Source of the DNA: Prorocentrum cordatum
Taxonomy: Eukaryota > Sar > Dinophyceae > Prorocentrales > Prorocentraceae
Direction of reading: 5' to 3'
NCBI GenBank assembly: GCA_963575745.1
Contig: CAUYUJ010019100.1
Location: 28,501 to 92,500 of the forward strand
DNA length: 64,000 nt
Shown here: positions 21,470 to 31,300 of the stretch, one piece after another
Layout: every line of letters begins with the position of its first letter
How positions within the stretch are numbered: position 1 is the first letter of the stretch
The notes under the pieces: generated by a model
The model's input: the letters and a program-made list of their open reading frames with translations, nothing else
Databases searched by the model: none
What the model was told of the DNA's origin: nothing
Made by a program: the position numbers and the translations under genes

Positions 21470-21637
21470 TCGGAGATTGATAGGCCTCCTACCCTGACAC
21501 GTCGATTCGTGAATTGGCCGTTTTCGGTTCGCGAGGGGGCGTCGCGGCCGTCATTTTTGCGGGTCCAGGCGCGTCGATTCTGGCCCCAGGCCGTTTTCAC
21601 TAAAGGGTGGTCTACTAAAGGGAGGTTTGTCCACCGC
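21470..21637. mobile_element. Foldback element, family I, copy 2
   Basis: Shares TGACACGTCGATTCGTGAAT, CCGTTTTCGGTTC and GTTTTCACTAAAG blocks with the better preserved copy at 31127-31300; the outer inverted ends are diverged here. Confidence 0.65.
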
Positions 21638-22053
21638 CGAATGAGGGCGGCGGTGGTACCCATGGCCGCTCCACGATGGGAGGCCCACTGGCTTCTGGAC
21701 CCTGGACTCCTCATCCAAGGAGTCCGTGTCCAGTGCCCACACCGTAGGCTGAAAGTCGGGCGTGTCTCTCTACAGGAGGAATATCCTAAAAGAGCCTCGA
21801 ATTAGTCAGGGGACGATGTGTTGAGTTTTTTGGGGGCAGTTTTCCCCACCTCCCCACCCGACAGGTTGGGGAGTTAGATTTTAAGAACAGACCCCCCGGC
21901 CAACCCACGCGTACCGCGGCCGCCAGACCCCAAGTTGTCCCGAGAGTCCCCGATAGTCCCTGGGAGTCCCGCCTCGTGCCTTCGACACACACACACACGC
22001 ACACGAATAACACAGCAAAACACAGCATAACATGACATAACATAACATAGCAA
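21638..22053. other. Non-genic stretch
   Basis: No gene recognised. From about 22000 a CATAACATGACATAACATAA-type degenerate repeat begins. Confidence 0.45.
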
Positions 22054-22103
22054 TACCTATACGACCACCCTTCGGGTGATAAGGAGGTTCGGGGGGGGAA
22101 CCA

Positions 22104-22318
22104 ACGTCTCACTCAATCGGTCTCACTATCGATCTCAGTATCGATCTCACTATCGGTCTCGCTCGATCGATCTCACTTGATCGATCTCACTCGACCTATC
22201 TCATTCGATCGATCTCACAATTGATCTCACAATCGATCTCACAATCGATCACACAATCGATCTCACATTCGGTCTCAATATCGATCTCACTATCGATATC
22301 ACAATCGCTTTCACAATC
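22104..22318. repeat. Degenerate ATCGATCTCACT repeat
   Basis: About 18 loose copies of a 10-12 bp unit built on CGATCTCAC(A/T)AT. Spacing is irregular and there are no unique spacers, so it is not a CRISPR array. Confidence 0.8.
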
Positions 22319-22322
22319 AACG

Positions 22323-22364
<42 letters not shown>

Positions 22365-23086
22365 ACATCATCAACATCAACATCAACATCATCACCAACA
22401 TCGTCATCATCATGAGGGCACAGTCATCATCATCATCATCATCATAAACATCATCATCAACGTCAGCACCATCATCGGGACAACATCATCATCACCATCA
22501 CCATCATCATCATCTCATCATCAACATCATCATCGGGGCACAGTCATCGTCATCATCATCAGCAGCATCATCAGAATCACCATCATAATCAGGACACCAT
22601 CATGATCACCATCGTTCTCATCATCAACATTATCATCAACATCGTCATCATCCTCGGGCAACCATCACCATCATGATCATCCCATCATCAACAACATCAT
22701 CATCATTGGGGCACCATCATCATCATGAGCAACATCATCATCAACATCGTGATTATCATTGTTATCATCATCGAGACACCATCAGCATCACCATCATCAT
22801 CATTACCATCATCATCATCATCAGCATCGTCATCGGGACACCATAATCATCATCAACATCATCATCATCAACATCATTATCGCCGGGACACCGGTTCCAT
22901 CAACATCATCATCGCCAACATCATCGGAATCATCATCATCATCATCATCATCATCGGGACACCATCATCGTCATCATCATCAACATAATCATCATGAGCA
23001 TCATCATCTCATCATCGGGACATCATCATCATCATCGACACCATCATCAACATCATCATCTTCATCGGGACACCATCATCATCATC

Positions 23087-23166
<80 letters not shown>
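22319..23166. repeat. (ATC)n microsatellite with GGGACACC interruptions
   Basis: About 850 bp of ATC/CAT triplets. At roughly 10 places ATCGGGACACC or ATCGGGGCAC interrupts the array, the same motif that forms the minisatellite which follows. The final 80 bp are pure (ATC)n. Confidence 0.9.
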
Positions 23167-23168
<2 letters not shown>

Positions 23169-23400
23169 CGCGGGACACCGCGGGACACCGGCGGGACACC
23201 GCGGGACACTGCGGGACACCGCGGGACACCGCGGGACACCGCGGGACACCGGCGGGACACCGCGGGGCCCCGGCCGCCCGGAAGGGAATCATTTGGTCCG
23301 GCCGCGCCTCAGGCACACGGGACACCAGCGGGACACCGGCGGGACACCGCGGGGCCCCGGCCGCCCGGAAGGGAATCATTGGGTCCGGCCGCGCCTCAGC
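23167..23400. repeat. GGGACACCGC minisatellite and 85-bp tandem duplication
   Basis: About ten CGGGACACCG units, then GGGCCCCGGCCGCCCGGAAG-GGAATCATT-GGTCCGGCCG repeated twice (about 23259-23312 and 23344-23397). Confidence 0.85.
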
Positions 23401-23529
23401 CACAGGAGACTTTCTCTCGCCCGCCCTCGCAGCTTCGCCTCGCCCGCACGGCACGCACGAACACGAAACCGAAATCGATTTCCCGGTAGGGGGGCTCTCC
23501 GTTCCACTTCGATCTCACCCCCCAACCTC

Positions 23530-24330
23530 CGACCATGACAAGCACAGCGTAACACATGAACACGAAGCACAACATGGCAGAACATTGCAGAACATAACAC
23601 GACATACCACACCATAAAATACCATAATTGAGCATAAGCGAGCACTCATTGACGAAACATATCATATCATGGCACAGCGTTCAGAACATGTCATAACACA
23701 CCAACGGAGCATAGCGACGAACACAACATGCCACCGTATAGTATAACATAACCAGACAATATCATGACATGACATGACGGAACATCACATGGTAGTGTCA
23801 TTTCAAACCAAACCATGGCATATCACCACATACCATGCCTACTCATATCATGACATAACAGAAGAAGAACATGACACAACATACCATCACCTAACAACCA
23901 TGACATAACATAGCAAGTCATGATACACTGCATCACAACATAACATCACAAAGCATGTCATACCAAAGCATTGCAGAACATAACATGGCATACCACACCA
24001 TACCATAACAGGACCGATCATAACCTAACACGTCCTGACGTCATATCACCACACAGCCTTCAGAATTTGTCATAACACGCCAACATAGCATAGCGACGAA
24101 CGCGACAGAGCACAACACGTCACAATCTAATATAGCATAACGTAACGCAATCATGGCAGAACATGGAAAGTATCAGTACGCACCCGACCATGACATAACA
24201 TCACATACCGTACCATATCACATTATGCACAACATAGTGGACATAACATCCGATACACCCAACAAACCAGAGCACAATTTATCATCACATAACAAGACAC
24301 AGCGGTGCCAGACCCCCAGTTGTCCAAAGA
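23530..24330. repeat. Degenerate CATAAC/CATGAC satellite
   Basis: About 800 bp of irregular A/C-rich hexamers (CATAAC, CATACC, CATGAC). An internal segment at about 23664-23735 is repeated, diverged, at about 24048-24115 (GTCATAACACRCCAAC, GCATAGCGACGAAC). Far lower GC than the surroundings; no gene. Confidence 0.8.
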
Positions 24331-24984
24331 ATCCCTGAGTCCTTGCCGCCGCCCCGCTGCGGGCGCCCTCCTCGCCTGCGTCCCTCAGTCTAAGGATGGG
24401 AGGGGGGAAGAAGGAGGAGGGGAAGGAGGCATGGGCCAGGAGGAGGAGGACAGGGGCCCAAGGTTTCCCTGGGGATCGCCCGAAGCGAATAACTGTAAGT
24501 ATATATATACATGTTTTGGCCAGTTCTTATGTTTCGTCCAAGCTCCGCATGTCGGGGGACACGCCCGACCTGACCGTAGGCCCCTCCCCCACGGGGGGGC
24601 CGGCTCGGCGCCCCGGCCCGCTCTCTCCAACAAGCCCGGTGTGCGGGGGCCCCCCGTGGAGGCCGAGGACCGCCCGAGGGCCTCCCGTCCCGTCCTTGCC
24701 GCGCGGCGAGGAGGTTTGGCAGGGCTCGTTTCGACTCCTCCGATTATGATTCGGTTCGACTTCCATGGATTACGATTCCGACTCGATCCGATTTCGGATT
24801 CCGAGTTGGGCGCCGACTTCTTATGGGGCGCGCGCTAGCCTGCCGGTTTCCGCCGATTCGACGTTTCCTGACTCGGCTGCCGGTTTCCGCCGATCCGGCT
24901 AATTTCGATCGCCGATCCGACTTATCGATTCGATTCTGGGCTCCCCTGGTTTGGGCCGGCCGTCCTGTGGGTCCTTCAGTCAAG
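24331..24984. other. Non-genic stretch, degenerate GATTCCGA repeats
   Basis: Loose GATTCGATTC / CCGATCCG repetition at 24745-24945 resembling 5386-5597. No gene recognised. Confidence 0.45.
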
Positions 24985-25272
24985 CCGCATGCTAAGGATG
25001 GGCAGCCTTACCGAAGGTACCCTTCCCAGACATAATCGCGTCGTAACAAAAATCAGGATCGGAGGTTTTTGCCAGTTTTCGGCCCCAGGGGGCCCTCGCA
25101 GGGCCTCAGGACCGTCAACAACCCAGGACGAAAAACCGGTCCCAGGGAAAGGGTCGGTACTTCCAGGGACGCCGTCCTGAAAAAAACAGGACGTCGCATG
25201 TCTGGGTTGCGTCCCTGCCCCTTCGGCCCAGCCTCGGCTGCTTCCGTTGGCCGCGCCCCGCTCGAAGAGCTC
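24985..25272 (+). repeat. Dispersed repeat L, copy 1, interrupted by a D element
   Basis: GCATGCTAAGGATGGGCAGC to GGTACCCTT (left part) and TTGCGTCCCTGCCCCTTCGG to TTGGCCGCGCCCCGCTCG (right part). Uninterrupted copies lie at 26078-26184 and 27215-27322. Confidence 0.75.
25025..25206 (+). mobile_element. Family D subtype 1, copy o, with mapped insertion site
   Basis: CCCAGACATAATCGCGTCGT to GACGTCGCATGTCTGGG, 182 bp. It splits repeat L. Comparison with the two uninterrupted L copies puts the junctions at CCCTT | element | TTGCG, consistent with a TT duplication and showing that D is a discrete insertion. Confidence 0.85.
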
Positions 25273-25589
25273 CGAAATGGGCTTCCAGGGCTCGTGCACC
25301 CTTGCTGTGCATCCTAGTGATACGGGCCGACCGTAACTCGGGCCTCTGGCGGCCTTTCGTGACGGTCGTGGCACCTTGCGGACTGCGTCTCGGCGAGGCG
25401 CGCCTCCTGCGGGAGAGGGTCCCCAGGCGAGGAAATCTCAGGTGCCAAGGAAAATTCCCGCGGGGGTCGACTCAAACGGTGTTTTGGCGATTCCGTGTGC
25501 CGTTTTTCTGTTTCGATGTCGTTTTGCAGCAAAGGCGGATTGAAGACACAACGAGGGGAAACGACAACAGCATGAAAACAAAACAAATT

Positions 25590-25800
25590 GTTTAGGTCGA
25601 TCCCTGCATCCCCGAAAACCTCAAGAGCCACCCACGGCAAGGCCGCCTTGTGCCTCCCTCCGGCGCCAGAGAGGCTGCAGAGGTGGTGGCGCGACTGCCT
25701 GGAGGCCCGCGGGGCGCTGTTCGAGGGCCTCGTGGTGGAGCTGATGGAGCTGCGAGCTGGTGCCGCGGAGGACACGGGGGGTGAGGGAGCAGGCAAGGGA
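25590..25800 (+). CDS. Exon-like open frame, unrecognised
   Basis: One plus-strand frame reads a soluble, protein-like segment including ERLQRWWRDCLEARGALFEG and a Leu/Glu-rich LVVELMELRAGAAED stretch. It runs directly into the D element at 25801. No domain is recognised. It could be an exon of a split gene extending through the patches at 27.5-29.1 kb, or chance. No clear start codon or splice site was identified. Confidence 0.25.
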
Positions 25801-26014
25801 CCCAGACCCCTTCACGCTCTTCACGCTGTGAAGCAAAAATCACGGCGAAAGGCTTTTCGCAATTTTTAGCCTCTGAGGGCCCTCACTGGGCCTCGGGACC
25901 GCCAAAAAACGATCACTCAGGGTGAAGAGCCAGTGAACCGGTCCCAGGGAAGGGGTCCAGACCTCTAGGGATCGAGGTTGGGAAAGCAAAATTACGATGT
26001 CGGAGGTCCCTGGG
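25801..26014 (+). mobile_element. Family D subtype 2, copy p
   Basis: CCCAGACCCCTTCACGCTCT to ATGTCGGAGGTCCCTGGG, diverged, with GGCCCTCACTGGGCCTCGGG core. Confidence 0.65.
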
Positions 26015-26077
26015 GGAGGAGGGGAGGGAGGCGGTCACTGAACACAGAGCTCCTTGGCCGACCGAGCGACGTGGTGG

Positions 26078-26184
26078 GCACAGTCAGCCCGCATGGTGGG
26101 GATGGGCAGCCTTCCCAGGGGCACCCTCGCATCCGTGCCTCCTCGGCCCACCCTCGGCCGCTCTCTCGCTGGCCGCGCCCCGCC
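26078..26184 (+). repeat. Dispersed repeat L, copy 2
   Basis: Intact counterpart of 24985-25272: GGATGGGCAGCCTTCCCAGG to CTGGCCGCGCCCCGC. Confidence 0.7.
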
Positions 26185-26237
26185 CGCACAGCGTCGGCAT
26201 GGCCCTCCCAAGGCCCTTGCATCCTTTGTCGCGCGTC

Positions 26238-26333
26238 GAGGAGGAGGAGGAGGAGGAGGAGGAGGAGGAGGAGGAGGAGGAAGAAGAAGAAGAAGAAGAA
26301 GCAGAAGAAGAAGAAGAAGAAGAAGAAGAAAAA

Positions 26334-26364
<31 letters not shown>

Positions 26365-26875
26365 AAGAAGAAGAAGAGGAGGAGGAGGAGGAGGAGGAGA
26401 AAGAGGAGGAGGAGGAGCCTCCTGCCCGAGAGAGAGCGGGGGGGCGAGGGGGCGGCGGGCTGCGGGTGCGCGCCTCCCGCTCCCGCCTCCCCCGAGGAGG
26501 TCCAGCGGGCGTGGCGCGGCTACACCCGGAGGCGGCGGCGCTGCTCCGCCTCCTTCGCCGCCTCCTCCTCCTCCGCCTCCCTCCGCTCACCCTCCGTCGT
26601 AATTATTCCCGCTCCTTCTCCCCCATCCTGTTCCCCCTCCTCCCTCTCGGCCTCCCCCTCCTCTCCTCGTGCTCACCCTCATCCCTCTCTTCCTCTTCTT
26701 CCGCCTCCTCCTCCTCCCCTCTCCTCGCCCTCCCTCTGCTCTTCCTCCCTGTCCACCTTCCCCCTCTTGCCCCTCTTGCCCCTCCTCCTCCTCCTCCTCC
26801 TCCTCCTCTTCTTCCTCCTCCTCCTCCTCCTCCTCCTCCTCCCCCTCCTCCTCCTCCTCTTCGTCATCCTCCTTT
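26238..26875. repeat. (GGA/GAA)n and (CCT)n microsatellites
   Basis: GGA then GAA triplets at 26238-26420; mixed GC-rich sequence; CCT/CTC tract at about 26560-26875. Lys/Arg/Glu-rich or Ser-rich readings are artefacts. Confidence 0.85.
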
Positions 26876-27214
26876 ACCTTTCGTATGCCGTTTCGGCTCA
26901 ACATGTCCGATCCCCAGGGGGTCCGCTCGGATACCTCTGATCTGAGGCCAGATCCTTGCCTGCCTTCCGCCCGACCCTCACGGCACACATCTTGCCGCCG
27001 TGAGCTCCGTTCCCATGGGCCCTGCTTCTCTCGGGGAAAACTATGGCATTTCCAGCTCCTGAGGTGGGGCCGCGCAGGCGGTCTCGGGATCGCCGTGGTG
27101 AGGATCATCTCCCGTGCCCCGGCTCGTGCCGAAGCTCACTCCCGTCGTGGTGCCAGCTGCGTCTCACTGCACCTGCTGGCGCCCTGCTTCCTGGCCCTGC
27201 CTCCCACCAGGCCA

Positions 27215-27322
27215 GACACAGTCACCCCGCATAGTTAGGATGGGCAGTCTTGCCAAGGGTACCCTTGCATCCTCGCCTCTTCGGCCATCATTGGCCGCTT
27301 TCGTTGGCCGCGCCCCGCTCGA
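27215..27322 (+). repeat. Dispersed repeat L, copy 3
   Basis: GGATGGGCAGTCTTGCCAAG, GGTACCCTTGCATCC, TTGGCCGCGCCCCGCTCG without interruption. A D copy follows immediately. Confidence 0.7.
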
Positions 27323-27329
27323 GACTCTT

Positions 27330-27517
27330 CCCCAGACACGCTACGTCCTATTTTTTTTTTCAGGACGGCTTCCCTGGAAGTCCCGACCCTTTCCCTGGGA
27401 CCAGTTTTTCGTCCTGAGTCGTTTGTAGACGGTCCCGAGGCCCAGCGAGGGCCCCCCGGAGCCGAAAATAACGAAAAACCAATCGTCCTGTTTTTTTACG
27501 ACGCGATCATGTTTGGG
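27330..27517 (-). mobile_element. Family D subtype 1, copy q (inverted)
   Basis: CCCAGACACGCTACGTCCTA to GACGCGATCATGTTTGGG, full length, very close to copy j at 11586. Confidence 0.8.
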
Positions 27518-27558
27518 TCGACATGGGAGTCCAAGGCCCTCGCAGCCTTCTCGCGCAT

Positions 27559-27828
27559 CCTTATGCTACGGGCCGGCTGTACTGCAACTGGAGTCCCTGC
27601 GGGCCGCCGCGCCCTGGGGCGGGGCAGCGAGGGCGGCGAGGGCGCTCTCTGCGGGAGCTCGGCGAGGACCCCCGCCATCCCCGACAGCAGAGGTGATCCT
27701 CCTGCTCGCGCCCGGAGTGCTGGTGGCCACCGTGGTGCCAGGTCTCTTCCACCTGCCGGGGCCGCTCGTGCTCGCGGTCTTGGGGCCCCCGTTTGTTCTC
27801 GTGGGGCTGGTGCTGCTTTGCAGAGGTG
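27559..27828 (+). CDS. Exon-like open frame with two hydrophobic segments
   Basis: A plus-strand frame encodes an Ala/Arg-rich stretch and then two hydrophobic segments (VILLLAPGVLVATVVPGLF and LVLAVLGPPFVLVGLVLLC) separated by HLPGP, as in a short membrane hairpin. A CAGCAG/AGGTGATC context at about 27688 could be a splice junction. No family recognised. Could be a fragment of a split gene or chance GC-rich reading. Confidence 0.25.
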
Positions 27829-27889
27829 ATGGTAACAAAAAGGGGAGACCGTGCGCAACGGAGGAGGAAGGAGGCGGGGGCTTGGACTG

Positions 27890-27962
27890 CAGTCGGGGCG
27901 CTGAAGAAGGAGCCCCTTTCGTTGGAGAGGGGCTCGGTGTTACTTGATTGTCTTGCAGTTTG
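27890..27962 (+). repeat. 73-bp dispersed repeat, second copy
   Basis: CAGTCGGGGCGCTGAAGAAG to GATTGTCTTGCAG; counterpart of 19505-19577. Confidence 0.65.
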
Positions 27963-28541
27963 CCTTAGGTTTTCGGGAGGCTTTACATGTGAATGCGACC
28001 ACTTTGGAGGAAGCCCAGCCTTCAGGAACTGGGCGCTGCACAGTGACTTCGGCGGCGGCGCAGACTCGGTGCCCGGCCTCGGCGCTGGAGGCCAAGCGGC
28101 GCTCCCGGGGGCCCAGGCGCAGCAGGCGCCATGGAGCAGAGCCTCGGGGACGAGGGCAGCTCAGTGTCGGCGCCGGTGGTGCCGTCCTCCGAGGTGCACG
28201 CCGGCGGTTGCGGCAAGCAGGTGGTCATCGAGGCTGTGCAGGCGGCGGAGGCCGAGCTTCCCCAGGCCAGCCACCCGAAGCATGAGGAGTACTGCGACCT
28301 GGGCGGGTCGGCCGTGACGGAGATCCGGATCGGCTCCGACGGGCATGACGGAGGCAGTCAGCGCAGTTGCGAGCGGTATAGCCGTCTCCGAATTGTTAAG
28401 CTGACAGCCGTATATCGAGACCTGTGCGGTGGACCAGGCGAGCGGTGGCATCGAATTGCACGTCGTCTCCCCCGCCATGGCCAAGATAGTGGTGCGGAAG
28501 ATTGCGACTACGGACTGGCCAAGATAATCTTGTCGGCCTGA
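27963..28541 (+). CDS. Exon-like open frames, unrecognised
   Basis: Two overlapping plus-strand frames look protein-like: one at 27963-28120 (includes TTLEEAQPSGTGRCTVTSAA) and one starting ATG at 28131 (EQSLGDEGSSVSAPVV, then CDLGGSAVTEIRIGSDGHDG). No domain recognised. The preceding TTGCAG at 27952-27957 could be a 3' splice site. Confidence is low because GC-rich sequence gives open frames easily. Confidence 0.25.
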
Positions 28542-28859
28542 CCAGGTACAGTTAAAGAACGATGCTCGTCGATCAACGCAGTCGGTGTATCAGTCCCATC
28601 AGAGACTCCCCACGTAAATTGAGGGATCCCGAGGGCCGTGGCCGAGGAAGCGAGCCACGCTGCTGCGGGGTTGTCGACTCGTTTTCTGGGAGTTTGCTCT
28701 CGGACAGCTGGGGACGTCTCTTGGATGCGATGAGGCTGGATCTGGAAGGTCAGTTGGATAGGCCGAAAGAGGAACCAAATTCACCGTTCCCCCTTTTATC
28801 GGCGAAGTGGGTTTCGGTTTTTTCCCCCTGCCCGCCTTGAAGGAATGGCGAGGACGAGG

Positions 28860-29055
28860 TTTTGGCGTGAGAAGGTTGGATGTGGCTCCAGCTGGATCTA
28901 AGAGACCTCGTGGATGCCACCAACAAGGTTCACGGGAACCAGCACCAGCTGATCTTCCATGCTGCAGCGCAAGCGTGTGCCAAGCTGGCGCGGATCATGA
29001 AGCACCCTTTCCCAGGCGAGGGTCTGTCTGCGCGACCAGATTCTGATGCCATGAG
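28860..29055 (+). CDS. Exon-like open frame, unrecognised
   Basis: Frame reads LRDLVDATNKVHGNQHQL then IFHAAAQACAKLARIMKHPF, a soluble, helix-like segment with balanced charge, bounded by a CCAG on the left and a CCCAGGCGAGG on the right. No family recognised. Confidence 0.3.
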
Positions 29056-29078
29056 ATGGTCGCCGCTCCTCCCTGCCA

Positions 29079-29079
<1 letters not shown>

Positions 29080-29110
<31 letters not shown>

Positions 29111-29500
29111 CGTCGTCCCCCTATTCTGCCCCCTGATGGTGCTGCAGTCTCCTGTTCTCCTTCCGTGCCAGTGTAGTCAGTACAGCCCAACAGCAACATG
29201 GTTCGTGCGTTCTTTCGTTCACTCCTCCTTCTCCTCGTACTGGTCGGCCTCCTCCTCCTTCTCCTCCTCCCACTCCTCCTCCTCCTCCGTATCCCCTCCT
29301 CCCCATCCTCCTCCGTCGCCTCCTCCTCCTCCTCCTCTTCCTCCTCCGCCGCCCTATCCTCCTCCTCCTCTTCCTTCTCCTCCTCTTCCGCCTCGTCTTC
29401 CTCCTCCTCCTCCTCCTCCTCCTCCGCCCCCTTGATCCTCGTCGTCCTCCTCCTCCTCCTCCTCTGCTCTATCCTCTTCCTTCTTCTCCTTGTCCTCCTC
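29080..29500. repeat. (GTC)n then (CCT)n microsatellites
   Basis: GTC triplets at 29080-29113 and a CTC/CCT tract at 29220-29500. Confidence 0.85.
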
Positions 29501-29735
29501 GGCAGGCGGCGGGGCCGCGTCGCAGCGGCGTCGCCGGGGTGACGGCGGCGCGCCGGCCGAGGGACGGAGCTGTCGTCCCCGCGCGGCCGTCCAGAAGCGA
29601 CGCCGTGGCGGCCCGTTTGCCTCTCGCTCTGGGCTCGCTGTGTCTCTTGTCGTCCTCCTCGTCGTCCTCCTCCTCCTCGCCCTCGCCCTCGCCCTCCTGT
29701 CCCACCGTTCTCTCGTTTTTCATGCAGTGGCGGAG

Positions 29736-29936
29736 CGTCCCGGTTCGCCTATAGCCCCACCAAACAATGTTCTAAGAACCTCTTGTGGTATGCACGAAAT
29801 GTTCTTAGAACATTTCTGGTTGAGACCGTCTCGGATTAACACATCGTGTTAATGTTCTAAGAGAATTGTTTTTGTTCTTAGAACACTTCTGGGTTCTAGG
29901 AACATTTCGTGGTAGGACTATAGGAATGCCGGGACG
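29736..29936. mobile_element. Foldback element, family E
   Basis: 201 bp, much more A/T-rich than its surroundings. About 33-bp inverted ends: left CGTCCCGGTTCGCCTATAG, right (reverse-complemented) CGTCCCGGCATTCCTATAG. The interior has five alternating GTTCTAAGAAC / GTTCTTAGAAC / GTTCTAGGAAC motifs, mutually complementary. No ORF. Only copy seen in this window. Confidence 0.8.
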
Positions 29937-29984
29937 GTCGGTCCCTGCTCAAGCTCTGCTTCTCTTTCCTGCGCTCCTCCCCCC

Positions 29985-30258
29985 CCTCCTCCTCACGCCT
30001 ACCCCTCGTCACCCTCCCCCTCTGTCCTCCTCATCCTCCTCCTCCTTCTCCTGCTCCTCCTCTTCCTCCTCCTCCTCCTCCTCCTCCTCCCCTTTCTCCT
30101 CCTCCTCCTCTCTCCTCCTCCTCCTCCTCCTCCTCCTCCTCTCCTCCTCCTCCTCTCCTCCTCCCTCCTCCTCCTCCTCCTCCTCCTCCTCCTAGGGAAG
30201 GTACGTGCGCTCCTCCTCTTCCTCCTCCTCCTCTCCCTCCTCCCCCTTTTCCTTCCTC
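29985..30258. repeat. (CCT)n microsatellite
   Basis: Imperfect CTC/CCT tract ending immediately before the spliced-leader relict. Confidence 0.9.
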
Positions 30259-30259
30259 C

Positions 30260-30281
30260 TCCGTTGCCATTTTGGCTCAAG
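30260..30281 (+). other. Relict dinoflagellate spliced-leader sequence
   Basis: Positions 30260-30281 match the conserved 22-nt dinoflagellate spliced leader at 21 of 22 positions; the one difference is T for A at the fifth base of CCGTAGCC. The match continues exactly through GCCATTTTGGCTCAAG. Known biology: this leader is added to mRNAs by trans-splicing, so a genomic copy next to non-leader sequence marks a cDNA that was reverse-transcribed and reinserted. The alternative, a leader RNA gene, is less likely: there is no obvious GT donor directly after it (next bases CCAGTC) and no Sm-site-like tail was recognised. Confidence 0.85.
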
Positions 30282-31126
30282 CCAGTCTTGCCGCTGACTC
30301 AGGATGTTTTTGGCGCTGATTGTGGCATCGCGCGGCGCGCCTCCATGTTCCTGTCACTGGCGGCTCGTGCAGTCCTGGTGTCGTTGCATGTCATTCTGCA
30401 CTCAGGTATTATTGCCCTCGTCTTCGACACGGAGTTCAGTTCGACGTCGTGTGCCATTCGCGCAATGGGTCGCCACGTCTGGCCTGAGCTGGTCCTACTC
30501 TTGGTTACGCTCAATTTCGGCGGTGTATCCCTTCAGTGTTGTCCTTCCCTGAACGACCGATTTCTAGGTGGTCGTCGCGTCAGGCGTTTATAGGCACACG
30601 GGCCAGTTTGGGCGTCTACCCAAACCGCAAGCAGCATCGAGTTCAACGCTGCTACTCCTGTGTTTTTTTCCATCCCAGGAGCTCTCGGCCGTCATACGGC
30701 TTCGGCGATGCTGCTGCTCGGTCACGCACAGTGCTGGGCCCCCCAGGCCCGGTCTGCTTCTTCCTCGTGTCCCGTAGTGGCATCGCGTGGGCTACACCGT
30801 CAGCGCCGTCATCAGCGCCGGGCTCGTGCTGAAGTGCTTGGGCCGCCCATCATTGATGCTCCCGCGTCGTGCGTTCACGACGCAACCAGTGGGTTGCCGC
30901 CGGTATCCAACGTTGACTGGGGCTCGCCCTTGCGTTCTACTCCCTCCTCGAAGGCGTCTGGGCCCTGGGCTTCGGGCAGTGCGTCTTAGACTGGTTGGCT
31001 TACCGCGCCTCCTTCGAGTGCTGGCTCCTGCGCTTCCTTGTCCGAGCCCCCGATTGTGCCTGTTGGGGACTGTGGAGCTGCTTAGGGTCCGTCGTTCGCC
31101 GAACGTCTTGGACTTCTACTACCTCA

Positions 31127-31300
31127 ATCGGGGGTGGACAGAACCCCCAACAGTGACACGTCGATTAGTGAATTGTCCGTTTTCGGTTCTCGAGAGGGCG
31201 CCGTGGCCGTTATTTTCCAGGCTTGCGCCTGCCAGGTTTGGGCCCGAGGTCGTTTTCACTAAACCACGTTTTGCTAAAGGGGGGTCTGTCCATCCCCGAC
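31127..31300. mobile_element. Foldback element, family I, copy 1
   Basis: 174 bp; ATCGGGGGTGGACAGA at the left and TCTGTCCATCCCCGAC at the right form 16-bp inverted ends with two mismatches. The interior GTGAATTGTCCGTTTTCGGT is shared with 21470-21637. Confidence 0.8.

Noticed and set aside
22104-22318. Possible CRISPR-like array
   Set aside because: Units are 10-12 bp, irregular and without unique spacers; the context is eukaryotic satellite DNA.
26880-26902. Second spliced-leader-like sequence (CGTATGCCGTTTCGGCTCAA)
   Set aside because: Resembles the leader with several mismatches and a one-base shift; too diverged to claim, though it too follows a CCT tract.
29756-29925. Cluster of heat-shock-element-like motifs (TTCTAAGAA)
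   Set aside because: Spacing between TTC and GAA is 3 bp rather than 2, and the motifs are explained as complementary arms of the foldback element E.
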